20,273 bases of DNA from an uncultured Oscillospiraceae bacterium (GTDB lineage: Bacteria > Bacillota > Clostridia > Oscillospirales > Acutalibacteraceae): assembly GCA_958354085.1 (NCBI GenBank), contig CATWUX010000030.1:1-20273 (forward strand), given 5' to 3'. Of the stretch, positions 1 to 7,472 are shown in pieces. Position numbers and translations under genes: made by a program. A model generated the notes under the pieces. That model saw only the letters and a program-made list of their open reading frames with translations. It made no database searches and was not told where the DNA came from. Every line of letters starts with the position of its first letter. The stretch's first letter is position 1.

Positions 1-11
1 AGCGAACCCAC

Positions 12-644
12 TTAGGCCGTTTTGGAAGAATCCATGTCCGAATTCGCCAGTGACTGTACGGAAGTACGCGGTTCTTTGGGTGGGAACGTTTTACGAATGC
101 CCATATATACTTTCATATAATTGAAAAAGGCAAACAGCATCAAGAAACAAACGATGGCAATCAGGGACAGCAAAACCGCCTGCGGCATATCCGGGAACAA
201 GACGATGGACGCCATGACGCCGTAAAAAGCAAATGTAGATACCTTGCCGTACCAGCGGGCGCCGCGGATTTTTTCGCCGCGTCGCAGCAGGAGCAGACCG
301 CCGATAGCCTGAATCAGCTCTTTGGCAAAACAGATAATCAACAGCGGGATCAACTCCAGATTGCGAATGGCCAGACAAAGCACAACCGTGACCTGCGTGA
401 GTTTATCGGCAACCGGATCCAGAATCTTTCCCAGTTCGGTGATCTGATTGAATTTGCGTGCGATAATGCCGTCAAGGGAATCCGTGATACCGGACAGCAG
501 CAAAACACCAAAAGACCAGTACAGCAGATTGGAATATTGATTGCTCATCAGATACAAGGTGGCAAATACCGGAAGAAGCACAATGCGCACCAGAGACAAC
601 GCATTGGGAATATTCATTTTGATTTCGACGCCCATTACATTCAT
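12..644 (-). CDS. pgsA: CDP-diacylglycerol--glycerol-3-phosphate 3-phosphatidyltransferase
   Basis: Makes phosphatidylglycerophosphate from CDP-diacylglycerol and glycerol-3-phosphate in the membrane, the committed step to phosphatidylglycerol and cardiolipin. The 210-residue product carries the complete CDP-alcohol phosphotransferase signature: D55, D58-G59, A62-R63, G72, D76 and D80, the metal- and substrate-binding aspartates of the family. Several hydrophobic segments surround it (about 16-33, 43-53, 84-120, 140-178), as expected for this integral enzyme. The ATG at 644 is preceded by AAGGCGG at a 9-nt spacing. An internal ATG at 617 would give a start closer to some relatives but has no comparable Shine-Dalgarno. 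It is the last gene of the leftward run seen here and lies 45 nt after the CvpA-like gene. The product call is secure; the exact start is slightly less so. Confidence 0.95.
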   Translation of the reverse strand: MNVMGVEIKMNIPNALSLVRIVLLPVFATLYLMSNQYSNLLYWSFGVLLLSGITDSLDGIIARKFNQITELGKILDPVADKLTQVTVVLCLAIRNLELIPLLIICFAKELIQAIGGLLLLRRGEKIRGARWYGKVSTFAFYGVMASIVLFPDMPQAVLLSLIAIVCFLMLFAFFNYMKVYMGIRKTFPPKEPRTSVQSLANSDMDSSKTA

Positions 645-689
645 GTGGCTACACCGCCTTACTTTTCATAACCTCTTTTCCGATGAGAA

Positions 690-1439
690 TTATACGGAAC
701 GGGCATTGGGCAGACTGTCCAAAATGGATTGTAAAGCGCCGGTGATGGGGTTTACGTTTGCAATGGCGCTGACAAGAATCGTATTCTCGACATCCGTTTG
801 CGTGATGGCGGCGTCCGGCTTGGAAGAGGTAGCAATCAACTGTACAACGGTGACAGCGACCAGCACCAGCACCGCGCCTTCCACGGCGCCGACCAGCGCG
901 CCGCCGATACCGTTCATCTGCTTGAGGATCGGCAGCTTGAATATGTGGGAGATCGCACGGGCGACAAAGCTGACCACAATCATCAGTGCCGCGAACAACA
1001 AGAAGAAGCAGAGCGCACGCAACAGCAAAACCGCGATTGGGCGGAACACTTTGGTGACGACAACATCGGCCACCGTCTCTGCACTGTCGTTCACCGCGTT
1101 GCCGATGGAGCCGACAATTTGCTCCGGCGTGCCCAAGCCGAAGGATTGCAGGGTATTGGTGACGATTCCCGGCATTTTGTCCATAGCGTCTTCCACGGCC
1201 GTTACGATCGTGGAAGAATCGGCTGTTTGAATCTGGGAGACCAGAGTTTGCTCCAGCTTCGGTCCGATAAACGCGTCAAAAATGCCGCCGGCAAGCACTG
1301 TGCTTAAAGCGCTGGCCAAAACGACCGCGGCAATACAGCCGGCCAGTTTGATGAGCGCTTTTACAAAGCCGCGTTTGTACCCGATTATAATGGCCAGTAT
1401 CAAAACTAGTATGACCGCTCCGTCCAGAATATATGCCAT
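690..1439 (-). CDS. CvpA family membrane protein
   Basis: Integral membrane protein of 249 residues with the CvpA (colicin V production) pattern. Two N-terminal hydrophobic segments (about 4-20 and 30-50) flank a YKRGFVK turn at 21-27. A roughly 85-residue non-membrane stretch follows, then two more hydrophobic segments (about 136-160 and 178-203). The small-residue motif IGGALVGAVEG at about 178-188 is typical of the family. CvpA-type proteins are widespread; their biochemical role is not settled, with links to envelope integrity and colicin V export in enterobacteria. GGCGGAG lies just upstream of the ATG at 1439. A plausible promoter sits about 60 nt upstream, so this gene and pgsA may be transcribed separately from the genes before them. 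It is followed by pgsA and preceded by a second protein of similar layout. Confidence 0.8.
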   Translation of the reverse strand: MAYILDGAVILVLILAIIIGYKRGFVKALIKLAGCIAAVVLASALSTVLAGGIFDAFIGPKLEQTLVSQIQTADSSTIVTAVEDAMDKMPGIVTNTLQSFGLGTPEQIVGSIGNAVNDSAETVADVVVTKVFRPIAVLLLRALCFFLLFAALMIVVSFVARAISHIFKLPILKQMNGIGGALVGAVEGAVLVLVAVTVVQLIATSSKPDAAITQTDVENTILVSAIANVNPITGALQSILDSLPNARSV

Positions 1440-1499
1440 CTTTTCTCCGCCCCTTTAAATTGACATTACCAAAAATTGTGAACGAGGATATATGTATCT

Positions 1500-1528
1500 A
1501 GCATAGCACATTTTCTCTAGAATAACAA
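1500..1528 (-). promoter_or_regulatory. Candidate sigma-A promoter for the CvpA-like gene and pgsA
   Basis: Read on the minus strand: TTGTTA (1523-1528), a 17-nt spacer, then TATGCT (1500-1505). A TG at the extended -10 position (TGCTATGCT) strengthens it. Both hexamers match consensus at four of six positions. The -35 overlaps the stop codon of the preceding membrane-protein gene. Inferred from sequence only. Confidence 0.45.
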
Positions 1529-2242
1529 CGGGATAATGGGATGAAATTTCTTAAAGAAAGCATAAATATTGGTTTGCAATAAGGAATTTGTGTCAAAAAA
1601 CAGGGTGACGCCGGACAGATAGGGGACGATCCACTCCAGCAGCAGTACCAGCGCCCATACAAATCCGATGCCGTAAAGCACGCCTGCCAACAAAGGGAGA
1701 GAACGCCGGAAGCCTTTCACGCGTTTGGGCGGCGGCAGGTTTTCCTCTATGCGGCGGGTAATGAAACGTGCCAGCAGCAGGAGAAAAAGAAAAAGTGTAA
1801 AAAAGGCGGCGCCGCTGGACAGTCCGAGACTAAAACCGCCGGCAATGGACATCAGCAGCGTATAAGGCTCCGGAGATTGCGTATAGGCAGCCCGAACACT
1901 GTCATAATCGGCGCCGTATTTGGCCAGCAATTTGTCAAAGGCTACCGGACGCTTGATCAGCAGCTCTTCAACCGGTAATTCCTGCACCGTGTCCTTGCCG
2001 GTAGACAGGTGCGGCGCCGAAAACATATCGGCCAGTTCACCGGCGATGGTGTTTTCCATCAGCGGTTGTACGACATGGTTTGAAAGCAGTGCGGCGGCCG
2101 GTTTGGTCAAAAAGGCGCCGGCAACGAGAGCCGCCATAAGGGAAAGCAGGGAAAACAGCACAGAGGAAATGGGACGTGTGCGGCAGGAAAGTGCCACACC
2201 GACCACGATCGCGATACAGATCAGATCCAACAGAAAGCTCAT
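1517..2242 (-). CDS. CvpA-like multi-spanning membrane protein
   Basis: A 241-residue membrane protein whose layout mirrors the next gene. Two N-terminal hydrophobic segments (about 4-19 and 26-46) are joined by a basic turn (CRTRP). A polar central region of about 80 residues follows, then two strong C-terminal segments (about 133-160 and 182-212) separated by the basic stretch RRIEENLPPPKRVKGFRR. This suggests a divergent CvpA-family relative; the identity is weaker than for its neighbour because the IGGALVGAVEG motif is not conserved. I start at the ATG at 2242 because GGGGGT lies 5-6 nt upstream. The frame stays open to a TTG at 2269, but the only good Shine-Dalgarno is inside that extension. 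It lies 48 nt after the DUF5711-type gene and probably shares its transcript. The function is unknown. Confidence 0.65.
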   Translation of the reverse strand: MSFLLDLICIAIVVGVALSCRTRPISSVLFSLLSLMAALVAGAFLTKPAAALLSNHVVQPLMENTIAGELADMFSAPHLSTGKDTVQELPVEELLIKRPVAFDKLLAKYGADYDSVRAAYTQSPEPYTLLMSIAGGFSLGLSSGAAFFTLFLFLLLLARFITRRIEENLPPPKRVKGFRRSLPLLAGVLYGIGFVWALVLLLEWIVPYLSGVTLFFDTNSLLQTNIYAFFKKFHPIIPLLF

Positions 2243-2290
2243 ACAGTACCCCCACGGCGGCAAAATCAAAATCCATACGGTTCATTTAGA

Positions 2291-3493
2291 CTAAAATGTG
2301 TATTCGTTCAGCGTTGTCAGTCCCAGCACAATGGCTTTATCCCCCAATGCGGCGACCAGCCGTCCGTCCGGCGGAATGTCCAGCGTGCCCTTTAGGCGGT
2401 TATTGTTTATGGCGAGCAAATGGCGATCCGTCAGTAAAAAGAAACCATCCTTATATGCACACAGATCGCGGTAGGGACTGGCAAAGGGAATAGCCGGCTG
2501 CGGCCGTCCGCTGCTGTCCAGTACGATCAATTCGCCGCCGGCGCTGCTGCCGTAAGACTGCAAAACCAGCCCCAGTCCGGCTTCCCCGACGGCATAACCC
2601 AGCAGCTTGCGTTCAGCGTACGCATATTTCACCGGCTGTCCTTCCTCGGACGCCAGAATCCAGCCGGCGGTGTCGCCGACGGCGGCAATGCCGCCGGACG
2701 GGAGATAGGAAACCGCACAAAGCAAAATTCCTTGCTCCGAAAAGCACAAGGGTTGTTCGGCAGATTTGTCCAGCTTGAAGGTCAACAGCGCCGACTGCAA
2801 ATTCCCATCCCGCGCGGAAATGCCAACGACCGCCATGGCCTTCCCATCAGCTTGCAGCGCAACATCGGCCACCATCCATTCGCTGCTTTTCCACCGGTAA
2901 ATTTCGGTGCCTTTTTTATCATAGACCGCGACCTGCGAGACATAGCTTTGCGAGGCGCCGGTCACGACGGCAAAGTAACCGTTTTCCGCAACGGCGGCGG
3001 TAACAATGGCTTCCGTGACCGTATGCGACAGCACCGTAGAGCTGCGCTTTTCGAGCGACAGGCGCGTGCCGCCGCTTTCCATGACCAGAACATAGTCCCC
3101 GGCCGCTTTGAGGAGCGGCTGCGCAAAGCTGTGCGGACGGCGCACAACCTCGCCGCCGGACGTGTTGTACATGAGCAGAGAGGTATCGGTCAGCAAGGTC
3201 AGGTTGTTGTTGACCGGTACCATGGCGACCACCGTATCGCCGGTGGTGGTGACCGGAAAGCCGTCGCCCTTTTGACCGCCCGCGAACTGCTCGTTTATCC
3301 ACACCAACACATTTTCCGGAGAAAGCGTATCCCAGTTTTTCCAGATGAAAAAACCGGATACACCGAGCAGCGCCACCAACAGCAGCCGGACGAAAACCCG
3401 CAGCACACGTTTACGCTTGCGGCGGTGCGGTACGGCCTTCAGCTGTGTCGATTCCTCGGTGGAATCGACCGGGCGTTCGGTTGTTTTGGGCAT
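2291..3493 (-). CDS. DUF5711-type membrane-anchored repeat protein
   Basis: A 400-residue protein with a short cytoplasmic N-terminus, a basic stretch (HRRKRKR, about 23-29) and one transmembrane segment at about 31-51. Roughly 330 outward-facing residues follow. The outer part is a run of short beta-strand-like units with recurring hydrophobic-glycine patterns (for example YVLVMESGG, YFAVVTGAS, GGIAAVGD, DGFFLLTD, AIVLGL), as in beta-propellers that bind no obvious cofactor. This matches my memory of the DUF5711 family found in clostridial genomes; I could not check it. No catalytic motif is visible. AAGGAGG lies 7 nt before the ATG at 3493. It sits between truA and the two CvpA-like genes, in line with an envelope role, but the function is unknown. 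A scaffold or sensor is a guess. Confidence 0.7.
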   Translation of the reverse strand: MPKTTERPVDSTEESTQLKAVPHRRKRKRVLRVFVRLLLVALLGVSGFFIWKNWDTLSPENVLVWINEQFAGGQKGDGFPVTTTGDTVVAMVPVNNNLTLLTDTSLLMYNTSGGEVVRRPHSFAQPLLKAAGDYVLVMESGGTRLSLEKRSSTVLSHTVTEAIVTAAVAENGYFAVVTGASQSYVSQVAVYDKKGTEIYRWKSSEWMVADVALQADGKAMAVVGISARDGNLQSALLTFKLDKSAEQPLCFSEQGILLCAVSYLPSGGIAAVGDTAGWILASEEGQPVKYAYAERKLLGYAVGEAGLGLVLQSYGSSAGGELIVLDSSGRPQPAIPFASPYRDLCAYKDGFFLLTDRHLLAINNNRLKGTLDIPPDGRLVAALGDKAIVLGLTTLNEYTF

Positions 3494-3553
3494 GAAAGCG
3501 CCTCCTTTCAGAACAATCGCGTATAGGCTCTTTCCACGGAAAAAGCGGAGAAT

Positions 3554-4291
3554 TTACGGATAAAAAACGTGATCCAAATACAGACCGCACGCGGGCGCGG
3601 TGGCACCGGCGGCATTGCGGTCGCATCCGGCGAGAATGTCGGGAATCGCGTCCCACGGCAAACGGTTGGCCGCCATGTCCAGCAGCGTACCGACCATGAT
3701 ACGCACCATGTTGTATAAAAAGCCGTCCGCTTCAACGGTGAAAACGATCATGTCGCCTTGCCGTTCCACGGTACACCGATGGACGGTGCGCACGGTGTCC
3801 TCCACCGTGCTGCCGACGGAGCAGAACGCGGCGAAATCATGCGTGCCGACGTAAGCCGCCGCCGCCGCGTTCAGCTTGTCCGCGTCCAGCGGCTGCTGCC
3901 GATGCAGAGCGTAGCCCTGCCAAAACGGGTTGCGGGCGGGGTGGTTCCAGATGCGGTAAACATACCGTTTTCCGGTCGCGCAGTAGCGCGGGTGAAAATC
4001 GGCTGCCGCTTCCTCACAGGCATAAACGGCGATATCCGGCGGCAGATGCGCGTTGAGTGCCGCCTGCATCCGGCTGCCGCGCAGAGCGCTTTCGGTGTCG
4101 AAGGTGCAGCAGAACATATCCGCGTGCACGCCGGCGTCGGTGCGGCTGCAGCCGATGACGCCGCTGCGCACGCCGGTGACACGTTCGATCGCGTCCTGCA
4201 GCGTTTGCTGGACGGTGATGCCGTTTGGTTGTACCTGCCAGCCGTGATAGCGCGTGCCGTCATAGCGCAGGGTGAGGAGTAAGCGTTGCAT
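3554..4291 (-). CDS. truA: tRNA pseudouridine(38-40) synthase TruA
   Basis: Isomerises uridines 38-40 in the anticodon arm of many tRNAs to pseudouridine. The 245-residue length is standard. The N-terminus carries the LRYDGTRYHGWQ motif (8-19), and the catalytic aspartate is D52 within SRTDAGVHA. The C-terminal half has the family motif FLYNMVRIMVGTLL. I choose the ATG at 4291 because GAAGGA lies 9 nt upstream; in-frame starts at 4300 (ATG) and 4312 (TTG) lie on or before that site. Its Shine-Dalgarno sits immediately before and partly over the stop region of the upstream zinc-ribbon gene, suggesting coupled translation. Its place downstream of ecfA1-ecfA2-ecfT is the common Firmicute order, here interrupted by one extra gene. 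Confidence 0.96.
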   Translation of the reverse strand: MQRLLLTLRYDGTRYHGWQVQPNGITVQQTLQDAIERVTGVRSGVIGCSRTDAGVHADMFCCTFDTESALRGSRMQAALNAHLPPDIAVYACEEAAADFHPRYCATGKRYVYRIWNHPARNPFWQGYALHRQQPLDADKLNAAAAAYVGTHDFAAFCSVGSTVEDTVRTVHRCTVERQGDMIVFTVEADGFLYNMVRIMVGTLLDMAANRLPWDAIPDILAGCDRNAAGATAPACGLYLDHVFYP

Positions 4292-4304
4292 GATTACCAT
4301 TCCT

Positions 4305-4910
4305 TCAGGCAAAGGTAACGTCGGTTAAGGTTGCTTTGGCAATTTTTTTCGCTTTATAGAATAGGTAGAAGGTTGCGCCGGGCTGTAACAGCTGTGTCGG
4401 CGCGGCGGGAAGCACAAATTCCATGCGTCCCATGCAGCGATTGCCGCTTTTCCAATGCATTTCATCCAGCATTACGCACCACATGGTGCTGGTGGGAACG
4501 TCGTGCTCGTCGCAGAAGCAGGCGGGAAAAATCTCGCCGTTTGGTACCTGAACCCGCGGCAACGGCACATGACTTTCTGAAAACGGCAGCCACTGTGCCT
4601 CAAATTGGGCAACATGCGCCGGATTGACAATCGGGTGGTCGACATGTTCCACCTTCTCGGTCGGAACACGCATATCCAGAAAAACGACAAAAGGAAGAAT
4701 CAGAAAAAAGAGCGTACCGAATATCCAATAGATCGGCAAATCCTTGGTGAAAGGAAGGCAGAACAGTGTCGCTATACAAAGCAGGTTTACCAACCAAAAC
4801 GCCGAGCCGTAGCGAAAACGATAGCGCTTTCCGCAGGTGGGGCATCGGGACGAGTATCGCGAAGTGACGGATACATTGTCTCCGCACCAAGGACAGCGGT
4901 GATTGAGCAT
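4305..4910 (-). CDS. Zinc-ribbon membrane protein of unknown function
   Basis: A 201-residue protein I cannot name. The N-terminus has two cysteine pairs, CPWC (6-9) and CPTC (23-26), the spacing of a small zinc ribbon. Two adjacent hydrophobic segments at about 38-54 and 60-79 form a likely membrane hairpin. The remaining 120 residues form a soluble domain with further cysteines (131, 133, 145, 159) and a closing strand-rich region. The ATG at 4910 has AAGGAG at a 9-nt spacing. An upstream in-frame extension to 5072 lies inside ecfT and is not needed. It follows ecfT by 17 nt, and truA begins right after it, so it is co-transcribed with the transporter module. No function can be assigned. 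Confidence 0.75.
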   Translation of the reverse strand: MLNHRCPWCGDNVSVTSRYSSRCPTCGKRYRFRYGSAFWLVNLLCIATLFCLPFTKDLPIYWIFGTLFFLILPFVVFLDMRVPTEKVEHVDHPIVNPAHVAQFEAQWLPFSESHVPLPRVQVPNGEIFPACFCDEHDVPTSTMWCVMLDEMHWKSGNRCMGRMEFVLPAAPTQLLQPGATFYLFYKAKKIAKATLTDVTFA

Positions 4911-4927
4911 AAACAGCGCTCCTTTTC

Positions 4928-5743
4928 TTATAACACGGACGGTACGACAAAGTTCAGCGCGATAATTCCCGCGACCAGTGCGAGCATCACCGCAATCGAC
5001 ACATAGTCCAGCGTCGCCAAATGCAGCTGCTTCATGCGGGTGCGTCCCTCGCCGCCGCGGTAGCAGCGGCATTCCATCGCCATCGCCAGCTCATAGGCGC
5101 GGCGGAACGAGGAAACAAACAACGGAATCAGAATCGGGATGAGCGCGCGGATACGCTGCATGACGCCGCCGCTTTCCATGTCGGCGCCGCGCGCTTTCTG
5201 CGCGGACATGATCTTATCGGTCTCTTCGATCAGCGTCGGAATGAACCGCAGCGCGATGGTCATCATCATGGCCAGCTCGTGTACATTGAGGTGCAGCGCC
5301 TTGAGCGGCTTCATCAGCCGTTCCAGCGCGTCGGTGAGCGTGGTGGGGGAGGTGGTGTAGGTCAGCAGCGAGCTGCCTGCGATCAGGCACAGGATACGGA
5401 CGGTGATGAACACGGCCGTGAGGATACCCTGTGTCGTGATATGAAAGATCCACCAGTCCAGCAGGACGTTATCGCCCTTGACATAAAAAATATTCAGCAC
5501 CGAGGTGAAAATTACCAACGGCAGGATCGGTTTGAGGCTTTTGAGGATCAGCTTGAACGGCAAAGCGGACAAGGCGATACCCAAGCCGAGAAACAAGACT
5601 GCCGCCGCCAGTCCAAACCAGTTTTGCGGGACAAAGACCACAATGATATAGGCAAAGGTCAGCACCAGCTTGACGCGGGGATCCATGCGGTGGATGATCG
5701 AATTGCCGGGGAAAAATTGACCGATCGTGATACCGCTAAGCAT
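4928..5743 (-). CDS. ecfT: Energy-coupling factor transporter transmembrane protein EcfT
   Basis: The shared membrane subunit of group II ECF importers. It joins the two ATPases to interchangeable substrate-binding S components for vitamins and metals. The 271-residue product has the N-terminal HRMDPRVKL motif (18-26) and several membrane segments. Its two cytoplasmic coupling-helix motifs are KARG at 183-186 and AMECRCYRGG at about 222-231. In the second, a cysteine stands at the usual alanine position. GGGGG lies upstream of the ATG at 5743, which overlaps the end of ecfA2 by 8 nt and so implies translational coupling. No S component is encoded in the window, consistent with a housekeeping module serving S proteins encoded elsewhere. 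Confidence 0.95.
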   Translation of the reverse strand: MLSGITIGQFFPGNSIIHRMDPRVKLVLTFAYIIVVFVPQNWFGLAAAVLFLGLGIALSALPFKLILKSLKPILPLVIFTSVLNIFYVKGDNVLLDWWIFHITTQGILTAVFITVRILCLIAGSSLLTYTTSPTTLTDALERLMKPLKALHLNVHELAMMMTIALRFIPTLIEETDKIMSAQKARGADMESGGVMQRIRALIPILIPLFVSSFRRAYELAMAMECRCYRGGEGRTRMKQLHLATLDYVSIAVMLALVAGIIALNFVVPSVL

Positions 5744-6602
5744 GCGCGCCGCCCCCTTTCAGCATGGAAAGCAGCCGCTGCGTTGCCTGTTCGACCGTGT
5801 ACACGTTGTCTCCCACAGGATAGCCTTTTTGGCGCAGCTGCATGAATACGCGGGTGACGGCGGGAATGGACAGGCCGATGGCCTCCAGCTCCTCCGCGCG
5901 GGAAAACACCTCGGCTGTGGGCGCGTACATGGCGACTTTGCCGCCGTTCATCACGAGCACTTTCTGTGCAACGCGCGCCACGTCCTCCATGCTGTGCGAG
6001 ACGAGCAGCACGGTGGTGCCGTTTTGCTGCTGATAGGCTTTAATCTGCTCCAGAATCATATCCCGTCCGCGCGGATCGAGACCGGCGGTCGGCTCGTCCA
6101 GAATCAGCACAGCCGGCTGCATCGCCATCACGCCGGCGATCGCCACGCGGCGCTTTTCGCCGCCGGACAGCTCAAACGGGGATTTTTCCAGCAGCTCCTC
6201 ACGCAGCCCGACAAAATTGGCGGCGCGGTGGACGCGCTCGGCAATTTCTTTCTCGCTGAGCCCCATGTTTTTCGGGCCGAACGCGATGTCCTTATACGCG
6301 GTTTCTTCAAACAGCTGATACTCCGGGTACTGGAACACCATGCCGACTTCAAAACGAATGCGGCGGATATCCTTGGGATTTTCCCAGATGTCGGCGCCGT
6401 TTAGGCGTACCGTGCCGCCGGTCGGGCGCAGCAGACCGTTGAGGTGCTGTACCAGCGTGGATTTTCCGGAACCGGTATGCCCGATAACGCCGATGAAATC
6501 TCCCTGTTCGACCGACAGGGACACGTCGTCCAGCGCGACCTTTTCAAAGGGTGTGCCGGGCGCGTAGGTATAGGTCAGATTTTGTGTTTCAATTACCGAC
6601 AT
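5736..6602 (-). CDS. ecfA2: ECF transporter ATPase EcfA2
   Basis: One of the two ATPases that drive ECF-type vitamin uptake; it pairs with EcfA1 on the cytoplasmic face of EcfT. The 288-residue protein has Walker A GHTGSGKS (41-48), Q-loop Q91 in VFQYPEYQLF, signature LSGGEKRR (145-152) and Walker B LILDEP with E170. The switch histidine is in LVSHSMED. The YPEYQLFEET segment after the Q-loop and the GEKRR signature mark it as the A2 rather than the A1 paralogue. GGAGG lies 6 nt before the ATG at 6602. It overlaps ecfA1 by 14 nt and ecfT by 8 nt, so the three are very likely translated as a coupled set. Confidence 0.95.
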   Translation of the reverse strand: MSVIETQNLTYTYAPGTPFEKVALDDVSLSVEQGDFIGVIGHTGSGKSTLVQHLNGLLRPTGGTVRLNGADIWENPKDIRRIRFEVGMVFQYPEYQLFEETAYKDIAFGPKNMGLSEKEIAERVHRAANFVGLREELLEKSPFELSGGEKRRVAIAGVMAMQPAVLILDEPTAGLDPRGRDMILEQIKAYQQQNGTTVLLVSHSMEDVARVAQKVLVMNGGKVAMYAPTAEVFSRAEELEAIGLSIPAVTRVFMQLRQKGYPVGDNVYTVEQATQRLLSMLKGGGAHA

Positions 6603-7446
6603 GTGGAGCCTCCAACAATAAGGATAACGCTTCGGCGCATTCCGTGGCCGTCAGCACGTCCGCGGGCAGGGGGATGCCCGCCTGCCGCAGCCGGTAACAC
6701 AGCTCCGTGGGCTGCGGTACGTCCAGCTCGACCGCGCGCAACGTTTCCACCTGCGAGAAAACCTCGCGCGGCGTACCATCCATGAGGATGCGGCCCTTGT
6801 CCATGACGACGACGCGATCCGCTTTGACCGCCTCATCCATGTAATGGGTGATGAGGACGATGGTGATGCCCATGTCGCGGTTCAGACGGCGGATGGTGTC
6901 CAGCACCTCACGCCGGCCCTGCGGGTCGAGCATCGCAGTCGGCTCATCCAGTACGATACATTCGGGCTGCATGGCGATAATGCCCGCGATGGCAACGCGT
7001 TGTTTTTGCCCGCCGGACAGCTTGTGCGGTGCGTGCTCGCGGTAGTCGTACATACCGACCGCGCGCAGCGCGTCATCGACGCGTTGACGAATCTCTGCCG
7101 GCGCAACGCCGAGATTTTCCGGCCCGAACGCCACGTCCTCTTCGACAATCGTGGATACCAGCTGGTTGTCCGGGTTTTGCAGCACCATGCCGACCGTGCG
7201 GCGGATTTCATATTTTAAATCCTCGTCGGCGGTATTCATATCCTTGACATAAACCGTGCCGCCGGAAGGAAGAAGCATCGCGTTAAAATGCTTGGCAAGC
7301 GTAGATTTTCCGCAGCCATTGTGACCGAGCAGCGCAATAAACGAGCCTTTTTCCACCTGCAGATTCACACCGGACAGCACCGGCAGCGGCGGCTCGTCGT
7401 TGTATTCATACTGAAAGTGGACGTCGGTTGCGGAAATCATGTTCAT
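6589..7446 (-). CDS. ecfA1: ECF transporter ATPase EcfA1
   Basis: The first ATPase of the ECF module. The 285-residue protein has Walker A GHNGCGKS (41-48), Q-loop Q90 in VLQNPDNQLV, signature LSGGQKQR (143-150), Walker B IVLDEP with E168, and a switch histidine in LITHYMDE. The QNPDNQLVST segment is characteristic of EcfA1. The ATG at 7446 is used because it begins the predicted N-terminal strand. Its Shine-Dalgarno (AAAGAAAGG) is about 14 nt away and weak; a second ATG at 7440 lies even further from it. It opens the ecfA1-ecfA2-ecfT set, 26 nt after the methyltransferase gene, so it probably relies on the upstream transcript. Confidence 0.95.
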   Translation of the reverse strand: MNMISATDVHFQYEYNDEPPLPVLSGVNLQVEKGSFIALLGHNGCGKSTLAKHFNAMLLPSGGTVYVKDMNTADEDLKYEIRRTVGMVLQNPDNQLVSTIVEEDVAFGPENLGVAPAEIRQRVDDALRAVGMYDYREHAPHKLSGGQKQRVAIAGIIAMQPECIVLDEPTAMLDPQGRREVLDTIRRLNRDMGITIVLITHYMDEAVKADRVVVMDKGRILMDGTPREVFSQVETLRAVELDVPQPTELCYRLRQAGIPLPADVLTATECAEALSLLLEAPHVGN

Positions 7447-7472
7447 AAACAGTATCGTGCCTTTCTTTGGGA

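Noticed and set aside
2732..3526. Long plus-strand frame opposite the DUF5711-type gene
   Set aside because: Antisense shadow with arginine/glutamine-rich composition; the minus-strand frame has a signal-anchor and an AAGGAGG site.
5021..5845. Long plus-strand frame opposite ecfT
   Set aside because: Antisense to a clear EcfT with intact motifs; composition is typical of a complementary-strand artefact.
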